Part shown: positions 11,043 to 21,920 of the stretch, one piece after another
How the letters are laid out: each line of letters starts with the position of its first letter
Numbering within the stretch: position 1 is the first letter of the stretch
NCBI GenBank assembly: GCA_036382395.1
Contig: DASVHW010000407.1
Coordinates: 1-32,924, forward strand
Direction: 5' to 3'
Length of the DNA stretch: 32,924 nucleotides
Source of the DNA: Candidatus Binatia bacterium
Lineage (GTDB): Bacteria > Desulfobacterota > Binatia > HRBIN30
The notes under the pieces: model-generated
The model's database searches: none
What the model saw: the letters and a program-made list of their open reading frames with translations, nothing else
What the model was told of the DNA's origin: nothing
Program-made: the position numbers and the translations under genes

Positions 11043-11843
11043 CTACCTCCCCTGAAACTTCGGCTCGCGTTTCTCCATCATCGCCGTGACGCCCTCGCGG
11101 GCGTCGGCCGTGGTGAACGTGAGGCCCTGGTTGAGCGCCTCGTAATCGAGCATATCCTCCAACGTGTGCTGCACCCCTCGGTAGATCGATTTCTTTACCA
11201 GGCGCACGGCAACCGGCGCCGCCGCGGCGATTTCCCGGGCGAGGGAGTGCACCGCCTTGTCGAGCTCGTCTCGCGGCACCACGTGGTTGATCAGCCCCAG
11301 CCGTTCGCCTTCGATCGCATCAATCACGCGGCCCGAGAACAGCAGTTCGCAGGCACGGGCGGTTCCGATCAAGCGCGGGAGGAAGTAGGTGGCGCCCATG
11401 CCGGGATGGAGACCGAGTTTGGTGAACGTCATCCCCAGCTTGGCATCGGCCGCCGCGATGCGGATATCACAGGCGAGCGCGACGCACAGGCCGGCACCGA
11501 CGGCGTGGCCGTTGATGGCGGCGATGGTCGGCACCGGCAGATTGCGAATCGTCAGGAAGCGGGCATAGAACTCGCGAGGCGAGCCCAGCATGCTGGGAGC
11601 GCTGGCGTCGGAACGGGCGCCCGTGTCTTGGGCGATCATGCCGAGGTTGCCTCCGGAGCTAAAAGCCTTTCCGGTCCCGGTGAGGACGACGACGCGAACC
11701 GAGTCATCGCCGCGGATTTCCTCGACGGCGCGAATGACTTCTTCGCCCATCGCCGGCGTCATGGAATTGCGCGTCTCGGGCCGGTTGAACGCCAGTGTGA
11801 CAATGCCGGCGTCCCGGGTGACGCGGATGTGCTCATAGCTCAT
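11043..11843 (-). CDS. Enoyl-CoA hydratase/isomerase (crotonase) family protein lacking both catalytic Glu
   Basis: A 266-residue crotonase-fold protein that should bind an acyl-CoA. Both oxyanion-hole segments are present: GKAFSSGGNLG (about residues 58-68) and NGHAVGAGLC (111-120). When aligned by eye to rat mitochondrial enoyl-CoA hydratase, the two catalytic glutamates (Glu144 in GGGCE and Glu164 in QPE) fall on Cys120 and Phe140. So it is unlikely to be a simple hydratase; another crotonase reaction (isomerase, thioester hydrolase, lyase) is possible. GAGAGGAGAAA gives a good ribosome-binding site for the ATG at 11843. It stands alone, divergent from the AsmA-like gene. Confidence 0.88.
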   Translation of the reverse strand: MSYEHIRVTRDAGIVTLAFNRPETRNSMTPAMGEEVIRAVEEIRGDDSVRVVVLTGTGKAFSSGGNLGMIAQDTGARSDASAPSMLGSPREFYARFLTIRNLPVPTIAAINGHAVGAGLCVALACDIRIAAADAKLGMTFTKLGLHPGMGATYFLPRLIGTARACELLFSGRVIDAIEGERLGLINHVVPRDELDKAVHSLAREIAAAAPVAVRLVKKSIYRGVQHTLEDMLDYEALNQGLTFTTADAREGVTAMMEKREPKFQGR

Positions 11844-11936
11844 GCGTTTCTCCTCTCACCGGCCTTGTAGCCGGCTGGCCGCTGGCAGTCAAAATTGACC
11901 CCATCGACGGCAGGGGGTACGGTTGGAGCCGGGACG

Positions 11937-13556
11937 ATGGGCAAACTTGGTTGGGCTGCGATTGTGGTCGTCTTGGTGGGGGTGGTGCTCGTGGCCGTGG
12001 CCGCTCTGTCGCTCAGCCGCATCATCGCCCACAACCGCGACGGCATCCTCCGGCAGGCAGGCTTGATCGTCGGACGTGATGTCGCCGCCGACCGCATCGC
12101 GCTGAGCCTGTGGGGCGGCATCGGCGTACGGGTCGATCACATCCGCGTCGCCGATGACCCGCAGTTCAGCACCTCTGATTTCGCGCGGGCCGAGGCGGTG
12201 ATTGCCCACGCCAAGCTGTTGCCGCTGTTACGTGGACGCCTGGAAGTTGACCGCTTCGATCTCCGACAACCAGAGGTTCATCTGATCCGGGATACCGCCG
12301 GCCGCTGGAACTATCAGAGCATCGGCCGTCCCACACCGAGCACCAACTCTGAGCCCAGCAGCAAGCCGGCAGCCGCCGGCGTGTCGCCGGAGCAGCTTCC
12401 CTTCATTCTCGGCCGGGCCAACATCGAGGCAGGCAGTCTCTCCGTCACCGACCGCAGCCAGAACCCCGCGCCAACGACGACCATCAGGCAGCTCGATCTC
12501 ACTGTTGGCGATATCGGCGACGCCGCGCCGGTCCACTTCAAGCTCACGGCTGCCTTGCAGGCAGATACCCAAAACGTCCACGTGCAGGGAGCTGTCGGTC
12601 CTTGGGCCAACCCAGCCGCGATTCCACTCCAACTCGACGGCTCCCTCGGCCCCTTTGGCCCTCAGAAGATTGGCATCGAGGCGCTACATCTCGATGCCGT
12701 ACTCACGCCGGGGAGCCTGCAGGTTTCCCAACTCGATGGCCACGCCTTCGACGGCTCCGTCAAACTCTCGGGACAGGTTCCGCTACGCGGGGACGGCGAA
12801 ATGACGCTGAAGGGAGAGCTGACGAAGATCGCCATCGCTGAGCTGCTGCGGCTCAGCAGCGGAGATGCGCCGCTGCAGATCCAGGGAACAGGTTCCCTGC
12901 AACTGAATCTTCACGCCGCAGGCATGTCACCCGAGGCGATTCGTTCCAGTCTCCGGGGCCAGGTTGCCGGCGACATCCAGGATGCCGTCATCAAAAACTT
13001 CAACCTGGTCAATGATGTTCTGGGCCGCCTCACCGATCTGCCGAAGATTGGAGAACTGGTGTCCCGCAACGTCAAACCGAAATACTCCCGGCTATTCTCA
13101 GAACCCGACATGCGATTCCAAACCCTCCACGCCACCTTTCAGATCGCCGACCAACGGATGCGCACGGACGATCTCGCCATCGTCGCCACCGACTACGGGG
13201 CACGTGCCGCTGGCTGGATCGACTTTGAGGGAGAGACGGATCTTTTGGGAACGCTCTCGATGTCGAAAGCGTTCAGTCGTGATGTGGTCGCTGACATCAG
13301 GGAAGCGAAATACCTCCTCGACGAGGGCGAGCAACTTGCCTTCCCCTTCCGTCTGCGCGGCAAGCTCGGCGCGGCCAAGCCGCAGCCAGACACCCGCTAC
13401 TTGCTCTCGCGGCTGGCTCAGGGGATCGTCCCCGGAGGCGTGACAGGACTGCTGGGGAAACTACTCGGCGCAACACCAGGGCCCGCAGGGAAGCCGAAGC
13501 CCGACGAACCAGGGACCCCACTCGAGCAAAAACTGCGCAAACTATTTGGCCGGTGA
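11937..13556 (+). CDS. AsmA-like inner-membrane-anchored protein
   Basis: A 539-residue protein anchored by one N-terminal transmembrane helix (about residues 4-27), with the rest expected in the periplasm. The AsmA layout is visible: a membrane anchor, then a domain with RIALSLWGGIGVRVDHIRVADD, and the C-terminal AsmA_2-like region with repeated beta-strand patterns (GTGSLQLNLHAAG near residue 320, then SLRGQVAGDIQDAVIKNFNL). AsmA-like proteins are thought to help move phospholipid between the two membranes of Gram-negative cells. The ATG at 11937, behind a GGAG, is preferred to a TTG at 11895. The Pro/Gly/Lys-rich tail looks disordered. Confidence 0.82.
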   Translation: MGKLGWAAIVVVLVGVVLVAVAALSLSRIIAHNRDGILRQAGLIVGRDVAADRIALSLWGGIGVRVDHIRVADDPQFSTSDFARAEAVIAHAKLLPLLRGRLEVDRFDLRQPEVHLIRDTAGRWNYQSIGRPTPSTNSEPSSKPAAAGVSPEQLPFILGRANIEAGSLSVTDRSQNPAPTTTIRQLDLTVGDIGDAAPVHFKLTAALQADTQNVHVQGAVGPWANPAAIPLQLDGSLGPFGPQKIGIEALHLDAVLTPGSLQVSQLDGHAFDGSVKLSGQVPLRGDGEMTLKGELTKIAIAELLRLSSGDAPLQIQGTGSLQLNLHAAGMSPEAIRSSLRGQVAGDIQDAVIKNFNLVNDVLGRLTDLPKIGELVSRNVKPKYSRLFSEPDMRFQTLHATFQIADQRMRTDDLAIVATDYGARAAGWIDFEGETDLLGTLSMSKAFSRDVVADIREAKYLLDEGEQLAFPFRLRGKLGAAKPQPDTRYLLSRLAQGIVPGGVTGLLGKLLGATPGPAGKPKPDEPGTPLEQKLRKLFGR

Positions 13557-13640
13557 GGCGCCACTTCGCCGACACGCTCATGGCTGGCCCCGCTCCGGCG
13601 CCGGCGCGGCAATAAGGTGAAGCACGGCTGGGGTAACGAC

Positions 13641-13669
13641 TTGCCGCGCATTAGACAAAGTGCTTTAAG
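13641..13669 (+). promoter_or_regulatory. Possible sigma-70-type promoter for the thiolase/TCA block
   Basis: TTGCCG (13641-13646) and TTTAAG (13664-13669) are 17 bases apart, each with four of six consensus bases. They lie in the 172-bp gap after the AsmA-like gene, 60 bases before the thiolase-like start. This is a pattern match only. Confidence 0.35.
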
Positions 13670-13728
13670 CTCCCCGAGTTCGTTAGCGGCCAGACATATC
13701 GCGCCAGTGGACCTGAAGGAGAGATTTC

Positions 13729-14949
13729 ATGAGAGATGTGGCGATCGTCGGTGCCGGAATGACCCGATTTGGAAAATTCCTGGAACGCAGCATGAAGGAC
13801 CTGGCTCGCGAGGCGGTGCAGGCCGCTTTGAAGAGCGCTGGGGTGGAACAGCAGGCGCTTCAAGCGGCAGTGGTGGGGAACGCCATGGCGGGGTTGGTGA
13901 CCGGGCAAGAGTGCATCCGCGGCCAAGTCGTCCTGCGTGACATGGGCATCGGCGGCATTCCGATCGTGAATACCGAGAATGCCTGCGCCAGTTCCTCGAC
14001 CGCGTTTCACCTGGCCTGGCTGTACATCGCCTCCGGCATGTACGACGTGGTGCTCGCCCTCGGCATGGAGAAACTGTACCACGAGGACAAGACGGTCTCG
14101 TTCAAGGCCATCGGCAGCGCCGTGGACGTCGAATTCGTGCAGCAGATCATGGCCGCCATGAAGGCCTCCAAGTCGTCGAGCCAGGGCAAACCCGGTGAGC
14201 CGGGCAAGTCGCGCAGCATGTTCATGGACTTTTACGCCATGTTTGCCCGGGCACACATGGAGAAGTATGGCACCACCAAGGAGCAGTTCGCCAAGATCGC
14301 CGTCAAGAACCATTACAACGGCAGCCTCAACCCCCACGCCCAGTACCAGCACGCCTGCAGCTTGGAGGAAGTGTTGGCCTCGCCCGTGGTGGCCGAGCCC
14401 CTGACCCGGCTCATGTGCTCGCCTATCGGCGACGGCGCCGCGGCGGTGATCCTCACTGCGGCCGACCGCGCCGCGCGCTACACGGCCAAGCCGGTACATG
14501 TGCGTGCTTCGGTATTGGTGTCGGGTGAGGACCCCGAACCAGACAAGCCCGGAATCACCACACGCGCCGCGCGCAAGGCGTATGAAATGGCCGGCATCGG
14601 CCCGCGCGATATCAACGTTGCCGAGGTGCACGACGCCTCCGCACCGGCCGAGTTGGTCATCTGCGAGGAGCTGGAATTCTGCCAGCCGGGAGAAGGTGGC
14701 AAGCTGATCGACGATGGGGTGACCACGATCACTGGCCGCTTGCCGGTGAATCCGAGCGGCGGCCTGCTCTCCAAAGGGCACCCGGTCGGTGCCACCGGCG
14801 TGGCGCAGATCTCCGAGATCTTCTGGCAGCTGCGCGGCGAGGCGGGCAAGCGGCAAGTAGCGAATGCGAAGGTTGGATTGACGGAAAACGGTGGCGGGAT
14901 GGTGCGCAACGAGGCGGCGGCGCTGTCGGTGCACATCCTGTCGCTCTAG
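13729..14949 (+). CDS. Thiolase-superfamily acyl-CoA acyltransferase (SCP-x/lipid-transfer type)
   Basis: A 406-residue thiolase-fold protein. The acyl-binding nucleophile is Cys86 in NTENACASSSTA, and the catalytic His351 is in GHPVGATG. The second Cys of classical thiolases (CxGGG near the C-terminus) is replaced: the segment reads LTENGGGMVRNEA. This matches the SCP-x/lipid-transfer or archaeal-type thiolase branch rather than FadA or AtoB, so the substrate and direction are uncertain. AAGGAGAGATTTC gives a good ribosome-binding site. It lies 40 bp upstream of mdh on the same strand and may share its transcript; a function in beta-oxidation or acyl-CoA condensation is an inference. Confidence 0.85.
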   Translation: MRDVAIVGAGMTRFGKFLERSMKDLAREAVQAALKSAGVEQQALQAAVVGNAMAGLVTGQECIRGQVVLRDMGIGGIPIVNTENACASSSTAFHLAWLYIASGMYDVVLALGMEKLYHEDKTVSFKAIGSAVDVEFVQQIMAAMKASKSSSQGKPGEPGKSRSMFMDFYAMFARAHMEKYGTTKEQFAKIAVKNHYNGSLNPHAQYQHACSLEEVLASPVVAEPLTRLMCSPIGDGAAAVILTAADRAARYTAKPVHVRASVLVSGEDPEPDKPGITTRAARKAYEMAGIGPRDINVAEVHDASAPAELVICEELEFCQPGEGGKLIDDGVTTITGRLPVNPSGGLLSKGHPVGATGVAQISEIFWQLRGEAGKRQVANAKVGLTENGGGMVRNEAAALSVHILSL

Positions 14950-14953
14950 GTGA

Positions 14954-15931
<978 letters not shown>

Positions 15932-16020
15932 AAGGCCGACTTCTCCGACGGACTGGACAATTTCATTTGTTGTGGCACCACGCGGCGTGCTTATTAACGG
16001 CGTAGCCTAAGGGGAGAGTA

Positions 16021-16647
16021 ATGGATCGCGATCGCATGCATCTCTTACTGCGGCGTCTGCATTCACTGGCGGGAATCCTTCCGATCGGTGCCTATCTGCT
16101 GGCGCACATTTTTCTGGAAAACTCCTTCGTTCTCGGCGGACCCAAGCGCTTCAACTTGCTGGTGGAGGCGATTGCCCAGATCCCGACGGCCGTCTTGCTG
16201 GGCACGGAGATTCTCGTGCTCTGGGCGCCAATCATCTTCCATGGCGTCTACGGCCTGGTCATTCTCCGTTCGGCCGACATCCCCAATGCGCTGCACTACG
16301 ACTACACCAACAGCTACCTGTACGTGCTGCAGCGGGTCACCGGGGTCATCGCCTTCTTCTTTATCGGCTTCCACGTCTACACCACGCGCCTGGCGTACTA
16401 TTTCTACGGCACCGAGATCACCTACGACTTCATGCACAGCTACATGAGCAACCCGGTCTGGTTCGCGGTGTACGTCGTCGGGGTGCTGTCGGCAATCTTC
16501 CATTTCACCAACGGCATCTGGACGTTTTGCGTGACCTGGGGCATCACCATTGGCGCGGCGGCGCAGAGGATGATGCAGCTGGCCAGCGTGGCGTTGTTTG
16601 TCGTCATGACCTTTACGGGAATGGCGATTCTGGTGGCTTTCCGTTAG
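16021..16647 (+). CDS. sdhC: Succinate dehydrogenase cytochrome b subunit, diheme B-type
   Basis: A 208-residue membrane subunit with five predicted transmembrane helices (starting near 15, 58, 103, 146 and 182). Histidines 29, 74, 118 and 161, one in each of the first four helices, fit the two-heme ligand set of B-type enzymes such as those of Bacillus and Wolinella. Such complexes need no SdhD, and none is present. It passes electrons from SdhB to the quinone pool. AAGGGGAGAGT lies just before the ATG. A weak promoter-like pair (TTGTTG at 15967, TATTAA at 15992) lies upstream but is not convincing. Confidence 0.93.
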   Translation: MDRDRMHLLLRRLHSLAGILPIGAYLLAHIFLENSFVLGGPKRFNLLVEAIAQIPTAVLLGTEILVLWAPIIFHGVYGLVILRSADIPNALHYDYTNSYLYVLQRVTGVIAFFFIGFHVYTTRLAYYFYGTEITYDFMHSYMSNPVWFAVYVVGVLSAIFHFTNGIWTFCVTWGITIGAAAQRMMQLASVALFVVMTFTGMAILVAFR

Positions 16648-16689
16648 GCGAGCGCGCCGTGAAAGGGCAGGCACTCATGGGGTGTGTAT

Positions 16690-18438
16690 ATGTCTGAAGA
16701 AAGATTAATTGTGGTCGGCGGCGGGCTGGCCGGCCTGATGACGACGATCAAGATCGCCGAGATGGGCGTGCCCGTGGACGTGTTTTCATTCGTTCCGGTC
16801 AAGCGTTCCCACTCCGTCTGCGCCCAAGGCGGCATCAACGCCGCGGTGAACTGGAAGGGCGAAGGCGACTCACCGTGGGAGCATTTCGACGACTCAATCT
16901 ACGGCGGCGACTTTCTCGCCAATCAGCCGCCGGTCAAAGCGATGTGCGAAGCAGGGCCCTCGATCGTGTTCCTCCTCGATCGCATGGGAGTCCCCTTCAG
17001 CCGCACCGCCGAAGGGCTGCTGGATTTCCGCCGCTTCGGCGGCACCAAGTACAACCGGACGGCTTTCGCTGGCGCCACCACGGGACAGCAACTGCTTTAC
17101 GCGCTCGACGAGCAGGTTCGCCGGTACGAGGTGGCGGGATTGGTCCGCAAGTTCGAGTACTGGGAATTTCTCTCTGCGGTCCTTGACGCGACCGGGCAAT
17201 GCTGCGGCATCACCGCGCTCGATCAGCGTTCCATGGAGGTCCATACGTTCCCGGCCAATGCGGTCCTGCTGGCTACGGGCGGCCCCGGAATCGTCTTCGG
17301 CAAGAGCACGAATTCCAGTGTCAACACCGGCGTGGCGGCCGGCACCGTGTACCAGCAGGGCGCCTTTTACGCCAACGGCGAGTTTATCCAGGTCCACCCC
17401 ACCGCCATCCCGGGCCAGGACAAGCTGCGCTTGATCTCCGAGTCGGTCCGGGGCGAAGGCGGCCGGGTCTGGACCTATCGCGATGGCAAGCCGTGGTACT
17501 TCCTCGAAGACATGTATCCGGCCTACGGCAACCTGGTGCCGCGCGACATCGCCACACGCGCCATCTTCAAGGTCGTTTTCGAGATGGGTCTCGGCTTGGA
17601 CGGCCAACCCATGGTGTACCTGGACGTTACACACATCGATGCCAAGACCCTCGATCGCAAGCTCGGCGGCGTCCTGGAAATTTACGAAAAGTTCATGGGT
17701 GATGATCCGCACAAGGTGCCGATGAAGATCTTCCCCGGCGTGCACTACTCCATGGGCGGGCTGTGGGTGGATTTCGACCACATGACCAACATCCCCGGCC
17801 TTTTCGCCGCCGGTGAGGTGGATTATCAGTACCACGGCGCCAATCGGCTGGGCGCCAATTCGTTGCTGTCATGCCTCTATGGTGGCCAGGTCGCCGGCCC
17901 CAACATGGTCCGCTATGCACGGGCACAATCCGCCAACGGCGGGCGCGACAAGGCCATGGCGCAGGAAAAGAAGCGGCAGGAGGAAGCTTACGCACGCCTG
18001 CGCCAGATGAACGGAAAGGAAAATGTTTTTGTGCTCGCCAAAGAGCTGGGCGACTGGATGACCACCAACGTCACGGTGATCCGCGACAACGCCAAGCTGC
18101 GTGCCACCGACAACAAGATCCTCGAATTGAAGGAGCGCTGGGCCAACATCGGTTTGCGCGACGCGTCGGATTGGACCAACCAGGAGCTCTCCTTCATCAA
18201 GCAGTTCCGCAGCATGCTGGAGCTGGCACGGGTGTTTACGCTGGGGGCGTTGAAACGCGACGAGAGCCGCGGCGCCCACTATAAGCCCGCGTTCCCCGAA
18301 CGCGACGATGCCAATTTTCTGAAAACCACCAAGGCGCGGTGGAGTTCCGACGGGCCGGAATTCAGCTACGAGCCGGTCGACATCTCGCTGCTCAAGCCGC
18401 GCCCCCGGAAGTACGACGTCGATAAGACCGCTGCCTAG
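16690..18438 (+). CDS. sdhA: Succinate dehydrogenase flavoprotein subunit
   Basis: Catalytic subunit that oxidises succinate to fumarate; 582 residues from the ATG at 16690 (a GTG two codons earlier is in frame). The dinucleotide fold VVGGGLAGL begins at residue 8. His41 in RSHSVCAQGG is the site of covalent FAD attachment. HPTAIPG and the substrate-binding Arg region SESVRGEGGRVW are present, as is GANRLGANSLL near the C-terminal FAD contact. It belongs to the A subtype that partners B-type membrane subunits. It lies between sdhC and sdhB, 10 bp before the latter, so the three form one operon. Confidence 0.97.
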   Translation: MSEERLIVVGGGLAGLMTTIKIAEMGVPVDVFSFVPVKRSHSVCAQGGINAAVNWKGEGDSPWEHFDDSIYGGDFLANQPPVKAMCEAGPSIVFLLDRMGVPFSRTAEGLLDFRRFGGTKYNRTAFAGATTGQQLLYALDEQVRRYEVAGLVRKFEYWEFLSAVLDATGQCCGITALDQRSMEVHTFPANAVLLATGGPGIVFGKSTNSSVNTGVAAGTVYQQGAFYANGEFIQVHPTAIPGQDKLRLISESVRGEGGRVWTYRDGKPWYFLEDMYPAYGNLVPRDIATRAIFKVVFEMGLGLDGQPMVYLDVTHIDAKTLDRKLGGVLEIYEKFMGDDPHKVPMKIFPGVHYSMGGLWVDFDHMTNIPGLFAAGEVDYQYHGANRLGANSLLSCLYGGQVAGPNMVRYARAQSANGGRDKAMAQEKKRQEEAYARLRQMNGKENVFVLAKELGDWMTTNVTVIRDNAKLRATDNKILELKERWANIGLRDASDWTNQELSFIKQFRSMLELARVFTLGALKRDESRGAHYKPAFPERDDANFLKTTKARWSSDGPEFSYEPVDISLLKPRPRKYDVDKTAA

Positions 18439-18448
18439 AGGAAACGGC

Positions 18449-19198
18449 ATGGAAGCACGGATGATTCGCTTACACGTCAAACGCCAGGACAGCCCCAGCT
18501 CAAAGCCGTACTGGCAGGATTTCGAAATTCCATACAAGCCCCAGCACAACGTGATTTCGGTCCTCATGGAAATCCGGCGCAATCCCGTCACACGCGACGG
18601 CACGTCCACGACCGCGGTGGTGTGGGACGCCAGCTGCCTCGAAGAGGTGTGCGGGTCCTGCACCATGGTGATCAACGGCCGGGTGCGTCAGGCCTGCACC
18701 GCGCTCATCGACAAGTCCGAGCAGCCGATCGTGCTGGAACCGATGACCAAATTCCCGGTCGTGCGCGATCTGATGGTCGATCGCAGCCGCTTCTTCGAGG
18801 ACCTGAAAAAGGTCCATGCCTGGATTCCGCTCGACGGCACCTACGACATCGGACCAGCGCCGCGCGTCTCTCCGGAAACGCAGGAGTTTCGCTACGCCCT
18901 GTCGCGCTGCATGACTTGCGGGTGCTGCCTCGAAGTCTGTCCACAGTACAACGACCATTCCCCATTCATGGGCGCCGCCATCATGTCACAGGTCGTGCTC
19001 TTCAACACCAACCCGACCGGGGCGATGAACAAAGACGAGCGTCTTCAAACCGTCATGGGAAACGGCGGCATCAGCGATTGTGGCAACGCGCAGAACTGCG
19101 TGAAAGCCTGCCCCAAGGACATTCCGTTGACGACGTCAATCGGCGAGCTGGGGCGCGAAACTACCATCAAAGCGTTCAGGGACCTGTTCGGTCGCTAG
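18449..19198 (+). CDS. sdhB: Succinate dehydrogenase iron-sulfur subunit
   Basis: Electron-transfer subunit with 249 residues. The [2Fe-2S] cluster is bound by Cys63, 68, 71 and 83 (CLEEVCGSC, then QAC). The [4Fe-4S] cluster uses [12 protein letters not shown] (Cys154, 157, 160, 164). The [3Fe-4S] site uses Cys211, 217 and 221 ([11 protein letters not shown]). Electrons go from SdhA's FAD through these to SdhC. GAGGAAAC seven bases upstream supports the ATG at 18449 over the in-frame ATG at 18461. Confidence 0.97.
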   Translation: MEARMIRLHVKRQDSPSSKPYWQDFEIPYKPQHNVISVLMEIRRNPVTRDGTSTTAVVWDASCLEEVCGSCTMVINGRVRQACTALIDKSEQPIVLEPMTKFPVVRDLMVDRSRFFEDLKKVHAWIPLDGTYDIGPAPRVSPETQEFRYALSRCMTCGCCLEVCPQYNDHSPFMGAAIMSQVVLFNTNPTGAMNKDERLQTVMGNGGISDCGNAQNCVKACPKDIPLTTSIGELGRETTIKAFRDLFGR

Positions 19199-19223
19199 TG
19201 CCAAAGGGGAGAGGTTGCGGTCG

Positions 19224-20387
<1,164 letters not shown>

Positions 20388-20561
20388 GCCTGCGGTAACT
20401 GCCCAGGCATTCTGTGGATAACGTGTGGACGGGAGCGCGCTGAGCCGTATCTGGCAAGGGCCAGCTTGAATTGCCCAGCCATTGTGCATGGCAACCGGCG
20501 GAAAACGACCAATGTTATCCGCTACTTCAGTCGATTTCTTCCGGTATTAGTTTCTTTCAAG

Positions 20562-20587
20562 GCCAATGCCGAGCGCTCCGCATTGGC
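20562..20587. repeat. Near-perfect 26-bp palindrome in the sucC-lipoprotein gap
   Basis: GCCAATGC (20562-20569) and GCATTGGC (20580-20587) flank the self-complementary GAGCGCTC, with a single C/C mismatch pair. A further GGCCAATG copy lies at 20593-20600, and CCAATG also occurs at 20509-20514. The site lies between convergent sucC and the lipoprotein gene. It could be a terminator, although no T-run follows directly, or a protein-binding site. Confidence 0.5.
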
Positions 20588-20613
20588 AAAATGGCCAATG
20601 TTGATAAGACACC

Positions 20614-21339
20614 CTATAAGTCCTGTTTGAGGACGACGTCACCGGTGTCCGACGCTTCCTCTTTTAGCTCTCCGTTGAGGTACATCCGGGCGATCAGCTT
20701 CTTGCCAGTGAAGGGCGCTAAGGCGAACACGGCATGGATGCTGTCACGAGCACCATCAAGGAAGAAGATGCTCGGCGTTAGCCCGCCGATCAAGTGCGTG
20801 TTGAAGGCATCGCCGATGCTACCGTTGAAGGGCTTGCCAAAATCTCCAGAGTCACTGCCAGGTAACCCACAAGACGCAGCATTGTCAGACGGTACACAGA
20901 CCTCGAACCGCACCTCGTTCGTGGCCGGTGCAGTGGCTGGACTGATGGTTCCGACGACAGCCGCATGAGCCGGTCCAGCACTATCCGCGGATGTGTCGGT
21001 CACGCCGGTCACGGAGAGTACAACGTGGATGTCGCGGCTACCCTCCTCGCTCACCGTAAAGGTGCCACCGTACGGCGGCGCGGCGTTCTCGAGAACGAAA
21101 TCCACGTCGCCAGTCGCAGTGAAGGTAGCATTAGCAGGGAACGCGTGCTTCACGCCACCAGCAACCAGCTCCGCCGTGAATGTCGCGTCTAGATTGCCGC
21201 CACTGCTCGGCTTGCTCGGGTGGACCCTAAACCGTACCTCGGGAAACGACGTTGGCGCGGAACCCGTGGTGCCACAGCCGGCCGCCAGCATGGCCGCGAG
21301 GGCAGCAGTACAAATCCAATGCAGACAAGCGCGCTTCAT
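20614..21339 (-). CDS. Lipoprotein of unknown function
   Basis: A 241-residue protein from the ATG at 21339 (the preceding ATG at 21342 is equally possible). The longer frame open to 21540 is rejected because the lipoprotein signal begins here. A basic start, a hydrophobic helix and the lipobox LAAGC place the lipidated Cys at residue 22. The mature protein is rich in Thr, Ser, Gly and Val with beta-strand patterns (NLDATFTAELVAGGV, RDIHVVLSVTGVTDT), suggesting Ig-like or other beta-sandwich domains. Two further cysteines (CVPSDNAASC) could form a disulfide. I do not recognise the family. It is convergent with sucC and divergent from the metallopeptidase gene. Confidence 0.75.
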   Translation of the reverse strand: MKRACLHWICTAALAAMLAAGCGTTGSAPTSFPEVRFRVHPSKPSSGGNLDATFTAELVAGGVKHAFPANATFTATGDVDFVLENAAPPYGGTFTVSEEGSRDIHVVLSVTGVTDTSADSAGPAHAAVVGTISPATAPATNEVRFEVCVPSDNAASCGLPGSDSGDFGKPFNGSIGDAFNTHLIGGLTPSIFFLDGARDSIHAVFALAPFTGKKLIARMYLNGELKEEASDTGDVVLKQDL

Positions 21340-21471
21340 CATGGGAGTTGCTGGCTTTCTGTCAGGATTTGCTGACGCGGTCAAGGCGTCGTGGCGAGAG
21401 GACGCGGCCTGCCGAAGCGGCGCTTCCCCCGAGCCTGCTCTCCAGCAGGAAAAGTTGGTACACTGGTGCCG

Positions 21472-21840
21472 ATGACGCGCGCCGAGTTTGAAACGCTGGT
21501 CCGTGAGGCGCTCGACGACCTGCCCGACACATTCGCGCAACGTTTGGAGAATGTAGAGATCGTCATCGAAGACGAGCCGGATCCGCAGCTGCTACGCGGC
21601 CTGGGTCTGGATCCGCGGCGCGACACCTTGTTCGGCCTGTATCAGGGCGTGCCGCTGCATCTGCGAGGCATGAGTTACACCGGTGTGCTGCCGGACAAAA
21701 TCAGCATTTTCTATGTGCCTTTGCTGCGCAGCTGCCGATCCCCCGAACGTATCCGCCAGCAGGTGCGGAGCACGGTGATCCACGAGATCGGCCACTTTTT
21801 CGGCCTCGACGACAAGACCATCCGCGATCTGGGCTACTGA
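21472..21840 (+). CDS. Small zincin-type metallopeptidase-family protein
   Basis: A 122-residue soluble protein with the zinc-peptidase motif HEIGHFFGL (His104, Glu105, His108) near the C-terminus and an acidic DD directly after. Size and layout (N-terminal FETLVREALDDLPDTF, central GLYQGVPL, then the HExxH) match the minimal metallopeptidase family known as Zincin_1/DUF1025. These proteins are widespread, but their substrates are unknown. The ATG at 21472 matches the family start; the frame is open upstream to 21391 without homologous sequence. It is divergent from the lipoprotein gene. Confidence 0.87.
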   Translation: MTRAEFETLVREALDDLPDTFAQRLENVEIVIEDEPDPQLLRGLGLDPRRDTLFGLYQGVPLHLRGMSYTGVLPDKISIFYVPLLRSCRSPERIRQQVRSTVIHEIGHFFGLDDKTIRDLGY

Positions 21841-21891
21841 AGCTCGCCTCCCGCCCGCCGCTGGCTCTGAGGTCTCGGTGTACATTGCGGT

Positions 21892-21919
21892 GTAGGGGCG
21901 CAGCAGGCTGCGCCTCTAC
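21892..21919. terminator. Hairpin between convergent genes (bidirectional terminator or REP-like element)
   Basis: GTAGGGGCGCAGC (21892-21904) pairs with GCTGCGCCTCTAC (21907-21919) with one mismatch and a two-base gap. It lies between the stops of the convergent metallopeptidase (21840) and response-regulator (21921) genes. There is no T-run, so factor-independent termination is uncertain; the sequence resembles short dispersed palindromes seen in many genomes. Confidence 0.6.
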
Positions 21920-21920
21920 G

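Noticed and set aside
20413-20421. Replication origin
   Set aside because: Only one perfect DnaA-box match is present and there is no dnaA, dnaN or box cluster nearby.
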